Shown here piece by piece: positions 42,639-50,361 of a stretch of 64,000 bases of DNA (positions within the stretch are counted from its first letter, which is position 1; every line of letters starts with the position of its first letter). A model generated the notes under the pieces. That model made no database searches and had not been told where the DNA came from. It saw only the letters and a program-made list of their open reading frames with translations. The stretch lies in contig LVWT01000002.1 in the NCBI GenBank assembly GCA_002083405.1, forward strand, positions 44,299 to 108,298, in the 5' to 3' direction. The position numbers and the translations under genes are program-made. This stretch comes from Nitrospira sp. SG-bin2. GTDB taxonomy: Bacteria > Nitrospirota > Nitrospiria > Nitrospirales > Nitrospiraceae.

Positions 42639-42654
42639 GGCAACTCGCGTTCCA
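42639..42654 (-). promoter_or_regulatory. Sigma-54 promoter of the zinc-ribbon gene
   Basis: On the minus strand TGGAACGCGAGTTGCC shows the GG and GC pairs ten bases apart and the TTGC end of the consensus. Transcription should start near 42628, about 30 bases before the gene. Confidence 0.72.
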
Positions 42655-42806
42655 GCAGAGCTCAGGCGCAAGAGCGATCACCGAAGTTCGCGAAACTCAA
42701 TGAAGTTTGACTGTTCTCACTGAGAAGTCTTCGTGTGAAGAATGGCAAATGTCGACGATGATCTGCCGATGTGACGGCACGCTGCCGAATGGTCGGCACA
42801 GGCGGG

Positions 42807-44345
42807 CTAGGAAGGACGGGAGATACCGAGCTTCTGCATTTTGGACTGAAGAGTCGTACGTTTCATGCCCAGCCGAGCGGCAGCACCGGCAGGCCCCCCG
42901 ATCACCCATTTGGCTGCCTCAAGAGCACGCCTGATGTGGTCCCGCTCGGCATCTTCCAAGCTGGTGACAGACTGGGCGTCCGTGGAGCCCGCTACCGTCA
43001 GCTCCGCGAGCGGCACATGAAGATCGGTGCCCTGAGAGAGAATTACCGCTCGTTCGATCAGGTTTTCCAGCTCCCGGATGTTGCCGGGCCAATGGTAGGC
43101 CGAAAGCGCGGCCATCACCCCGGCAGGGATCGTCTCGACACGTTTGTCCATCCGGCGGGCCAATTTCTGCGCAAAATAGCGGACCAGCAATGGAATGTCC
43201 TCCCGACGGTCACGCAGGGGAGGCAGGGTCACCGGAAAAACGTTAAGGCGGTAAAAGAGATCGCTGCGAAACTGTTTCTCAGCCACCATGCCCAGGAGGT
43301 CTCGATTTGTCGCCGCCACCAGCCGGACGTTGACTTTGGTCGTCCTGGTGCTGCCGAGACGCTCGAACTCCTGTTCTTGCAGGACCCGCAGCAGTTTGGA
43401 TTGCAGCTCGAGCGGGACATTCCCGACCTCATCAAGAAACAGGGTGCCGCCATCGGCAAGTTCGAAACGGCCGATCTTTTGTGCAATGGCTCCGGTGAAC
43501 GCGCCCCGCTCATGGCCGAATAACTCGCTCTCCAGGAGGCCGGACGGAATTGCCGCACAGTTCAACTTCACGAAGGTCCGTTCCTGCCGCCCGCTCAGGT
43601 TGTGAATGGCGCGGGCAATCAGCTCTTTGCCTGTACCGGTCTCTCCCAGAATGAGGACGGTTGAGTCGGTCGGTGCGACGATCTCAACCTCCTTCAATAC
43701 CCGTTTCAGCGCGGGGCTCTCCCCGATGATTTCTTCGAAGTTGTAGTCGAGACGAATCTCGTCTTCGAGGTAGAGATTCTCCTTGGCCAGCTTGTCCTTG
43801 AGCTCGGCAATCTGCTGGAAGGCCAATGCATTTTCCACAGCGACGGCTACTTGTCTGGCAACCAGTTGCAGAAACTCTAGATCCGTCTCGCTATAGGCCT
43901 CCTTCTCCAAGCTCAAGAATCCCATGGCGCCCAATCGCCGTCCCGCGGTGGTCAGGGGAACGAAGCAAAACGAGTTGGCTCCATCCTCCATCATGCAGCC
44001 GATCACCTTGGGCCATCGACGCTCTTGTGCCACATTGGGCGCGAGGAGCGCTTGCTGCGTTTGCCACACGACCCCTGCAGGGCTTTCATCGACCGGCCCC
44101 TCGTGACCGCCGACCAAGTCGGCCGGCACGTTTGCCTGAATGGTGTGCAACCGCATGGTATTCCTGACGGGATCGTGCAAGGAGAGAGCGACAAAATTGA
44201 CTTGCACCACGCGGGGAAGATGCTGCGCAAGATCACGACACAGGGCATCGAGATCCCGCTGCGCAGCAATCGCCTGAGCCACTTCCAGGAGGCCTTGATA
44301 CCGCTCCGCCAGACTTTCACAGGGAGAAGTGGATGGCCGATTCAT
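42807..44345 (-). CDS. Sigma-54-dependent transcriptional activator with GAF domain (FhlA/NifA type)
   Basis: From ATG 44343-44345 the protein has 512 residues; a GTG at 44370-44372 is an alternative. Residues 20-180 are a GAF sensor (VVQVNFVALSLHDPVRNTM, ANSFCFVPLTTAGRRLGAMG). The AAA+ domain has GETGTGKELIAR, ESELFGHERGAFTGAIAQK (the GAFTGA loop that contacts sigma-54), LFLDEVGNVPLELQ and an R-finger region. The end is a Fis-type helix-turn-helix (GAAARLGMKRTTLQSKMQKL). There is no receiver domain, so a ligand or metal cluster is the likely signal. It sits upstream of the zinc-ribbon gene, and three sigma-54-type promoters are within 6 kb. Confidence 0.94.
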   Translation of the reverse strand: MNRPSTSPCESLAERYQGLLEVAQAIAAQRDLDALCRDLAQHLPRVVQVNFVALSLHDPVRNTMRLHTIQANVPADLVGGHEGPVDESPAGVVWQTQQALLAPNVAQERRWPKVIGCMMEDGANSFCFVPLTTAGRRLGAMGFLSLEKEAYSETDLEFLQLVARQVAVAVENALAFQQIAELKDKLAKENLYLEDEIRLDYNFEEIIGESPALKRVLKEVEIVAPTDSTVLILGETGTGKELIARAIHNLSGRQERTFVKLNCAAIPSGLLESELFGHERGAFTGAIAQKIGRFELADGGTLFLDEVGNVPLELQSKLLRVLQEQEFERLGSTRTTKVNVRLVAATNRDLLGMVAEKQFRSDLFYRLNVFPVTLPPLRDRREDIPLLVRYFAQKLARRMDKRVETIPAGVMAALSAYHWPGNIRELENLIERAVILSQGTDLHVPLAELTVAGSTDAQSVTSLEDAERDHIRRALEAAKWVIGGPAGAAARLGMKRTTLQSKMQKLGISRPS

Positions 44346-44431
44346 AGTCGTGCAGTATGGCGCATCAAACACCGACGGCTCAAGAGGCCGTTGATCAAAT
44401 CAGATGCGGTGCGAATCACTCTGCCCATTAG

Positions 44432-44619
44432 CCCGCATTATTCATGACAGTTCGTCGCGAAATCGCAGAGCCGCGTCGCGAGAGCGGCGCGCGGAGCCCG
44501 GAGGACCTGAGGCGTACTCGTGCAGTACGTCGAAGGTCCGATGGGCGAGCCCGCCGACCGTAGGCTTGTCGCAGCAGCGGATCGGCGATTGCAGCAGAAG
44601 TGCTCATGAATTATGCGGG
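44432..44619. repeat. Palindromic repeat family B, copy 2
   Basis: CCCGCATTATTCATGA (44432-44447) and TCATGAATTATGCGGG (44604-44619) are inverted with one mismatch and bound a 188-base element. The inside matches copy B1 in order (GCCGCGTCGCGAGA, GAGGCGTACT, AGTACGTCGAAGG, GTCGCAGCAGCGGATC). It begins right after the CDGSH gene and separates it from the sigma-54 activator gene. Confidence 0.75.
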
Positions 44620-44856
44620 TTAGAGCGTCTGGTGCGTGCCGTCGCAAAAAGGCGGCGTCTTGGTCTGTTTGCACTGACACAACGCAACGTCTTTCTTCTC
44701 CTTCACGATAAACTCAACCGGCTCGAATCCGGTTCCTTGATGCGATCCATCACAGAACGGTTGGTCTCGCGAGCGTCCGCAGGAACACCAGTAGTAGGTT
44801 CCCGGATCTAATGACAACACTGCAGGCTGTTTGGCGGCGGTGCGTGGCTTTTCCAT
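44620..44856 (-). CDS. Double CDGSH iron-sulfur domain protein
   Basis: The 78-residue protein has two CDGSH motifs: CSCGRSRDQPFCDGSH and CQCKQTKTPPFCDGTH. Each binds a [2Fe-2S] cluster through three Cys and one His. The Ser to Thr change in the second is common. Bacterial members are thought to sense redox state or store clusters. Most of the protein is the two motifs; there is no signal peptide. It is preceded by GGAGG and followed by a family B repeat. Confidence 0.93.
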   Translation of the reverse strand: MEKPRTAAKQPAVLSLDPGTYYWCSCGRSRDQPFCDGSHQGTGFEPVEFIVKEKKDVALCQCKQTKTPPFCDGTHQTL

Positions 44857-44964
44857 GGAGGTCCTCCTCTGCGGTGGTTAGGATCACGCTGAGCGACAGC
44901 AGTATACCGTTTCCCCACGAACTTCGCACATCCGCTTGTTAGATCTCGCCTCCTTTTCCCCGAC

Positions 44965-45099
44965 CTAGTGGACTGTAACGGTTAATTCGGTAGTAACTTG
45001 GGGCTGTGATTTATCTCTAGTAAGTCCACTATTCACACCCACCATCGTGTTTCCCATAGTCGCAATAGCACTATCGATCTAATCGTTACAGTCCACTAG
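44965..45099. mobile_element. MITE-like element with perfect 16-base terminal inverted repeats
   Basis: CTAGTGGACTGTAACG (44965-44980) is exactly inverted at 45084-45099, and the match extends weakly inward (GTTA / TAAT). The 135-base element has no coding potential. The TA in CTAG at each end could be the target duplication typical of IS630/Tc1-type elements. It lies between the CDGSH gene and the NhaP2-type antiporter region. Confidence 0.72.
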
Positions 45100-45278
45100 C
45101 CGGCATCCGCAGAATCTCTCTCTTCGCTCTGCAACTGGCAGACAACTTCATCGTGGCCAATCGACTATCGCGTCGTCTTTTCTTTTGGTATGGGAAAAGC
45201 TGTTGAACGGATAGCGAAGAGCTGCCAAGCCGGACATTGATTCATTTGAGAAGGTGACGCCATTGTTTACTCTGTTTA

Positions 45279-45294
45279 TGGTATTTACATAGCT
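45279..45294 (+). promoter_or_regulatory. Putative sigma-54 promoter of the NhaP2-type antiporter (weaker match)
   Basis: TGGTATTTACATAGCT keeps the GG and GC pairs ten bases apart, but has TA where the consensus has TT before GC. About 35 upstream bases are clearly related to those before the KefB-type gene at 48331 (ATTGTTT, then TTTATGGTAT), which supports a shared role. Confidence 0.55.
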
Positions 45295-45373
45295 CGATCT
45301 GGCACATAAACCCTGGCCGAGCCGGGCGTCTCGCACCGGTGCTGAAAGTGCAAACTCTCATAGGTAAGAAGAC

Positions 45374-46888
45374 ATGGCGCTGACGATCGAAGATATTCTC
45401 ATCGCTGCTTCCGGGCTCCTGCTGCTCAGCGTGATCGCGAGTAAAGCGTTCGGTCGCATGGGGATTCCGGCCCTCTTATTGTTCCTCGGTATCGGGATGC
45501 TGGCGGGGTCGGACGGTCCAGGCGGCATACATTTCGACAATCCCTGGTTGGCCCAGTCTCTCGGCGTCGTGGCGCTGACCTTCATCCTGTTTGCCGGCGG
45601 GATGGACACCGATTGGGAGAGCGTGCGGAGGACTTTGGGAATCGGTGTGGGCCTGTCGACCGTGGGAGTGGCCGTGACGGCCGGGTTAGTCGGCTGGTTC
45701 GCCGTGGCCGCATTGCAGATGTCATGGCACGAAGGGCTCCTCATCGGCGCGATCGTATCCTCGACCGATGCCGCGGCGGTGTTTGCCGTGATGCGGTCCC
45801 GCTACGTCAGCCTGCGCGGCAGCTTGAAACCATTGCTCGAACTGGAGTCCGGCAGCAACGATCCGATGGCGGTCTTTCTCACCATCGGTATCATTTCCTT
45901 GATCACGGGAGCTTCCGGTTCCCCGCTCGACCTGGTACCGATGTTCATACGGCAAATGGTGCTCGGCGGAGCGATCGGGTACGGGATCGGCAAGTTGATG
46001 GTCTTGCTGGTGAACCGGCTACGTCTGGAATATGAAGGGCTCTATCCCGTGTTGACTCTGTCCTTCGTCCTCCTCACATACAGCGGCAGCACATGGCTCG
46101 GCGGAAACGGATTTTTGGCCGTGTATTTGGCCGGGCTCATGATGGGAAACAGCGAATTCGTCCATAAACGAAGCCTGACCCGATTTCACGATGGGCTCGC
46201 ATGGCTGATGCAGATCACCATGTTCCTGGCTCTCGGATTGCAGGTCTTCCCCACGCAGCTCGTGCCGATCGCCGGTACCGGTCTACTTTTGGCGTTGTTT
46301 CTGATGTTCATTGCCAGGCCCGTGGCTGTGTTTGCGACCTTGGCGTTCACGCACCTCAACATGAGGGAGAAAACCATGGTCGCCTGGGTTGGATTGCGCG
46401 GGGCCGTGCCGATTATTCTGGCCACCTTTCCGCTCCTCGCCGGGGTTCCTCAGGCCACCACGACGTTTCATCTCGTGTTTTTTATCGTCCTGACATCGGT
46501 GTTGTTACAGGGCACGTCTATCCCGATCGTAGCCCGATGGCTGAAGGTCGATGAGCCGTTGTCGCCGCGTACAGAGGCCTCCCCGGTATGGGACGCGCCG
46601 ACGAGCCTCAAGAGCGGGCTCCTGGAAGTGCGGATTCCGGATCAATCCATGGCGATCGGTCAGCGACTGCTGGACCTCGGCCTGCCGAAAGGGGCATTCA
46701 TCCTGCTGATGGCGCGAAACGGCCGGTGTTTTGTTCCGGACGGAACGACCGTGCTGCAAGCCCATGATTCTCTGCTGGCCTTCACGGATCAACTTTCCTA
46801 CCTGCGATTGCGTTCGATCCTCGAAAACCGGCGTCCGGCTTCGCCGGGCGAGGAACCTCCGGCTGACCGGGACGTCGAGGTCGTGTAA
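45374..46888 (+). CDS. Potassium/proton antiporter, NhaP2/CvrA type
   Basis: The 504-residue protein has about twelve membrane helices of the CPA1 family: LLLFLGIGMLAGSDGPGGIH, GAIVSSTDAAAVFAVMRSRY and ELESGSNDPMAVFLTIGI, which carries the ND pair for ion exchange. WVGLRGAVPIILATFPLLAG is a typical CPA1 helix. The last 110 residues are a TrkA-C-like regulatory domain (VRIPDQSMAIGQRLLDLGLP). It exchanges K+ for H+ to hold internal pH and ion balance. A sigma-54-type promoter lies upstream. Confidence 0.9.
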   Translation: MALTIEDILIAASGLLLLSVIASKAFGRMGIPALLLFLGIGMLAGSDGPGGIHFDNPWLAQSLGVVALTFILFAGGMDTDWESVRRTLGIGVGLSTVGVAVTAGLVGWFAVAALQMSWHEGLLIGAIVSSTDAAAVFAVMRSRYVSLRGSLKPLLELESGSNDPMAVFLTIGIISLITGASGSPLDLVPMFIRQMVLGGAIGYGIGKLMVLLVNRLRLEYEGLYPVLTLSFVLLTYSGSTWLGGNGFLAVYLAGLMMGNSEFVHKRSLTRFHDGLAWLMQITMFLALGLQVFPTQLVPIAGTGLLLALFLMFIARPVAVFATLAFTHLNMREKTMVAWVGLRGAVPIILATFPLLAGVPQATTTFHLVFFIVLTSVLLQGTSIPIVARWLKVDEPLSPRTEASPVWDAPTSLKSGLLEVRIPDQSMAIGQRLLDLGLPKGAFILLMARNGRCFVPDGTTVLQAHDSLLAFTDQLSYLRLRSILENRRPASPGEEPPADRDVEVV

Positions 46889-47065
46889 TGACGCTCCGCG
46901 ACGAAAACTCTCTCGTGACAAGGCTGGAACTCATGTCAACATCGGTTTCCTGACGACAACGCGCTTCAATTCATGGGCCGAGAGTTTGTCGCTCTTCAAT
47001 TTTGAGATAAGTTCCAGCCCACAGCTTCCCTTCGAGAGTACGGCGACAGACATCCCTCCTGGCAA

Positions 47066-47095
47066 TTGACCTGAGCGAAACAGGTGAACTATAAA
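47066..47095 (+). promoter_or_regulatory. Sigma-70-type promoter of the double Usp gene
   Basis: TTGACC (47066-47071) and TATAAA (47090-47095) are 18 bases apart, about 100 bases before the start. The remaining 306-base gap (46889-47194) has no gene. Confidence 0.6.
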
Positions 47096-47194
47096 AAGCC
47101 TTCCGAGGTGGCTGTCCCGCAGAATGACGGCTCCATCCGCAGTAGTGCCGTCATCATGCGGATGTACGAATTATTTGTGGAGTGAGCGAGGAGC

Positions 47195-48157
47195 ATGAGA
47201 ACCGCAGCGCATCCAAAGCGAGCGATTCTAGTGGCGACCGACTTTTCGAAGCCGGGCAAACTGGTGGTTCCGTATGCCTTTAAATTTGCGCTGGCATTGA
47301 ATCTCCGTCTCACGATTCTACATGTCGTGAAAGTCCCTCCCGGCATTGAGCACTGGTCTCCCGGCGCGCGCCGTACCCTTCAATCCTTGAAGACTAAGGC
47401 TCTTCTTGAGCTGGGCCGGATCGTGCGTTTTGCGAACGAGAACGGCCTCATGGCCGATCACAAACTTCTGGTGGGCATTCCCCAGGATACCATCTTGGAG
47501 GTTGCACACAGTCCTGACGTTGCCTTTATCGCCATGGGAACTCACGGTAAGACCGGCTTGGATCGACTCCGGTTAGGCAGCGTTGCGGAGAGCACCGTGC
47601 GCCAGGCGCCTTGCCCTGTCCTTACGATCGGCGCGTCCGTTACCTCCCATACCTCCATCAATCCGCGCCGGCTAAGCATATCTCGTCTTCTGGTAGCAAC
47701 GGACTTTTCTGCTGCTTCGAAGGCTGCGCTTAGTGCCGCCGTCGTGCTGGCAAAACGGCTGAACGCGCGGGGGGTGCTGGTCCATGCCGCCAAGCCCTCA
47801 GGCTCCCTGCAGGCTGACCCGCTTCGAGTCGATGAACTCTCGCGGAGGCGCTATGCTGGACGGTTGCAGAAGATTATATCGGCGTCTCCAGCCGATGAGG
47901 TCATCACCGACAAGAGGGTGATCATAGGAAATCCCGTTGAGGTCATTCTTGATCAAGCAAAGCACGAAAAAGCCGACCTCATCGTCGTTGGAACCCATGG
48001 TCGTCGCGGCATGAAGCGACTCACGCTGGGTGGTGTTGCCGAAGCCATGGTTCGAAGAGCCACCTGCCCAGTCTTTATTGTGAAGACTGGAGCGAGAAAA
48101 CCGTTTGAAATAACCAACAGCACGAAGCGCTCCCCTCCCCGCAGCAGTACTGATTAA
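47195..48157 (+). CDS. Tandem universal stress protein (two UspA domains)
   Basis: The 320-residue protein has two Usp domains. The first runs from RAILVATDFSKPGKLVVPYA to GTHGKTGLDRLRLGSVAEST; the second from LLVATDFSAASKAALSAAV to GTHGRRGMKRLTLGGVAEAM. The first has the full ATP-binding G2xG9xGS motif; the second has GG in the last position and may bind ATP less well. Such proteins aid survival in starvation and oxidative stress. GAGGAG is four bases before the ATG. It lies between two ion antiporter genes and may be regulated with them. Confidence 0.92.
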   Translation: MRTAAHPKRAILVATDFSKPGKLVVPYAFKFALALNLRLTILHVVKVPPGIEHWSPGARRTLQSLKTKALLELGRIVRFANENGLMADHKLLVGIPQDTILEVAHSPDVAFIAMGTHGKTGLDRLRLGSVAESTVRQAPCPVLTIGASVTSHTSINPRRLSISRLLVATDFSAASKAALSAAVVLAKRLNARGVLVHAAKPSGSLQADPLRVDELSRRRYAGRLQKIISASPADEVITDKRVIIGNPVEVILDQAKHEKADLIVVGTHGRRGMKRLTLGGVAEAMVRRATCPVFIVKTGARKPFEITNSTKRSPPRSSTD

Positions 48158-48282
48158 TACGGCTCGCTTGGGGGAGTTGTCGAAACATCGCTGGCACTCC
48201 CATGGCGCCTCCCCTTAATCGCATCTCAACTGCGGAATCCGGGTTTAATTCATGAGATAGCGGTATTGTTTCACTTTTTTTA

Positions 48283-48298
48283 TGGTATGTACGTTGCT
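48283..48298 (+). promoter_or_regulatory. Sigma-54 promoter of the KefB-type antiporter
   Basis: TGGTATGTACGTTGCT fits the degenerate consensus YTGGYRYRN4TTGCW. Transcription should start near 48309, 22 bases before the GTG start. The flanking TTTATGGTATGTACGTTGCTC is nearly the same as the site at 45276-45295. Confidence 0.75.
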
Positions 48299-48330
48299 CC
48301 AAGTCGGCCGTTCTCCCAAGAGGAGGCTAC

Positions 48331-50031
48331 GTGCAGCCAGACCCAAAATTCTTTATAGACCTTGCCACGGTATTTCTCGCCGCCGTCGCCGGCGGCGTAC
48401 TCGCCAGAATTGCCGGACAGCCGTTGATTCTCGGCTACGTCCTCGGCGGTATTGCCATCGGGCCGTTTACCCCGGGACCTACGATCTCAGAATCTCACAC
48501 GTTCGATCTCTTTGCGGAGATCGGCGTCATTCTCTTGATGTTTTCGATCGGACTTGAGTTTTCCGTGAAGGACCTGATGCGCGTCAAATGGGTCGCCCTG
48601 GCGGGCGGCCCGCTCGGCATTCTCTTGTCCGTCGGATTAGCCACCCTGATAGGGAGCTTGATCGAGTGGTCTACGATTCAAAGCATCGTGATCGGAGCAG
48701 TCATTTCTATGGCGAGCACGATGGTACTCGCCCGCCTCCTCGTCGATCGGGGCGAACTTCGTTCAAAGCATGGGCGGGTGATGATCGGCATTACCCTGGT
48801 CGAAGACGTGGCCGTCGTCGCGATGACGGTGCTCATGCCGGCTCTCGGAGAGTTCGACTCGGGCCGGTTGTTACTGATCGGTCAAGCTTTGGTGAAGGCT
48901 CTGCTCATTCTTCTGCCATTGGGGTATTTAGGCGCGAAGGTGATCCCACCGATTATGACCCACGTTGCCAGGACGCAAAACCATGAACTGTTCCTGCTCG
49001 TCACACTGGCAATCAGCCTTGGAACAGCTGCCGTGACACAGATGGTCGGACTCTCTCTCGCCTTAGGGGCCTTCCTGGCCGGCCTCATTATCAGCGCATC
49101 CGATTATGGACATGAAACCTTGGCCCGGCTGCTTTCGTTGCGTGATGCCTTCGTTGCGCTTTTTTTTGTGACTATCGGCATTCTGATCGACCCGCGGATC
49201 ATCATCGATAACCTTTCGCTTCTTGCCACAATGATTGGCTTGATCGTGGCCGGGAAACTCCTGATTTGGGCGATTGTCGTGCGGCTATTCGGCTACCCCT
49301 GGATGACCGCATTCCTGGTGGGGATTGGCCTCACTCAAATCGGGGAATTCTCGTTTGTGTTGGTGCAGGCGGCAAAAACGGCAGGCCATGTCGGCAGCGA
49401 AGTGTACAATGCGACGCTTGCCGCTTCTCTCATCACCATTCTCATGAACGCGGCTCTCGTGAGATATGTGCCCGGATGGCTTGTCCAGAGGCGTCTCACC
49501 CATGATCAGAGCGACATCGTGTCCTGGCCGCCGGAAGGCGAACCGCTTCAACAGCATGTCGTGCTGTGTGGATTTGGACGAGTCGGCAGCTCGCTCGGGA
49601 GAGCATTGGACGTGTTCGGTCTTTCCTATGTGGTCATCGACCGAAATCCGGACATCATTCGCCGGTTGCAAGTCCGACACACGGCCTGCCTCTATGGCGA
49701 CGCCTCTCATCGTGAATTGCTCATGAAGGCCGGAGCGGCGGATGCGTCTCTGATCATCGTGGCATTGCCTGAAATTGAGCCCGCTGCACTGACGGTGGGT
49801 CGCATCCGCGACATCAATCCAAAAGTTCCGATTTTAGCCCGGGCGCATGGAACCACGGAAGCGGAACGACTCGGCGCCGTCGGAGCAACCGAGGTCATTC
49901 AGCCTGAAGTCGAGGCGTCGGCGACACTTATCCGCCATACCTTGAACTGGTTCGGCGTACCGAAGGATCGCGTTCTGGACTATGTGGAACAGTATCGGCA
50001 ATCTATGGAAACGAAGCGGCACGCAAGTTAA
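48331..50031 (+). CDS. KefB-type monovalent cation:proton antiporter with TrkA-N domain
   Basis: The 566-residue protein starts at GTG, four bases after AGGAGG. About twelve CPA2 helices span residues 5-385 (GVLARIAGQPLILGYVLGGI, VGAFLAGLIIS-type segment LALGAFLAGLIISASDYG, GIGLTQIGEFSFVLVQAA). A TrkA-N Rossmann domain follows (HVVLCGFGRVGSSLGRALD, ACLYGDASHRELLMKAGAAD) and would bind NAD(H) to gate the channel. There is no glutathione-binding helix of Kef clearly visible, so regulation may differ. It moves K+ or Na+ against H+. Confidence 0.92.
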   Translation: MQPDPKFFIDLATVFLAAVAGGVLARIAGQPLILGYVLGGIAIGPFTPGPTISESHTFDLFAEIGVILLMFSIGLEFSVKDLMRVKWVALAGGPLGILLSVGLATLIGSLIEWSTIQSIVIGAVISMASTMVLARLLVDRGELRSKHGRVMIGITLVEDVAVVAMTVLMPALGEFDSGRLLLIGQALVKALLILLPLGYLGAKVIPPIMTHVARTQNHELFLLVTLAISLGTAAVTQMVGLSLALGAFLAGLIISASDYGHETLARLLSLRDAFVALFFVTIGILIDPRIIIDNLSLLATMIGLIVAGKLLIWAIVVRLFGYPWMTAFLVGIGLTQIGEFSFVLVQAAKTAGHVGSEVYNATLAASLITILMNAALVRYVPGWLVQRRLTHDQSDIVSWPPEGEPLQQHVVLCGFGRVGSSLGRALDVFGLSYVVIDRNPDIIRRLQVRHTACLYGDASHRELLMKAGAADASLIIVALPEIEPAALTVGRIRDINPKVPILARAHGTTEAERLGAVGATEVIQPEVEASATLIRHTLNWFGVPKDRVLDYVEQYRQSMETKRHAS

Positions 50032-50050
50032 ATGAGCGCACCGCGCGCAC

Positions 50051-50173
50051 CTGAACGGCACCAGGATATCCCAATGCGACGACATCATACGACCAATCGG
50101 CGACGAGTTGTCGGACGGCTGCCACCATGTGTCGCGCAGTCATAGTCGGCCCGGAAGGGACCTCATTCGCTGC
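50051..50173 (-). pseudogene. Fragment of a ROK-family (polyphosphate glucokinase-like) gene
   Basis: On the minus strand the frame from 50173 reads EVPSGPTMTARHMVAAVRQL and then VADWSYDVVALGYPGAVQ. This is the segment of ROK-type glucokinases between the nucleotide strand and the substrate loop (GPxxTPxxMVAAV, then VSIGYPGPV). Nothing on either side continues the gene. Confidence 0.6.
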
Positions 50174-50189
50174 CATTTGGAGATGACCG

Positions 50190-50300
50190 GCGGCCCGCCG
50201 AAATCACTCGCGCCCCCGCTTGCACAAACGCCGGAACGACTGTTTGCCCTCATGCTCCGCTTCCTTCTGTAATCAGCACGACCTTCTTGTTCAATCTCAT
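50190..50300 (-). pseudogene. N-terminal fragment of a short-chain dehydrogenase gene
   Basis: From ATG 50298-50300 on the minus strand the frame reads MRLNKKVVLITEGSGA, then a TGA, then GQTVVPAFVQAGARVISAGR. This matches the TGxxxGxG nucleotide loop of SDR enzymes with an in-frame stop. The rest of the gene is missing; the adjacent fragment (50051-50173) is from an unrelated gene. Confidence 0.6.
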
Positions 50301-50361
50301 TGCTCGCATCTCACACTCGGCGCATTCCCCTAGAAATGTCTGCCATCCGGACTTCGTCGTG

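Noticed and set aside
44965..45099. Possible small RNA between the inverted ends
   Set aside because: No promoter or terminator is visible; the exact ends fit a mobile element better.
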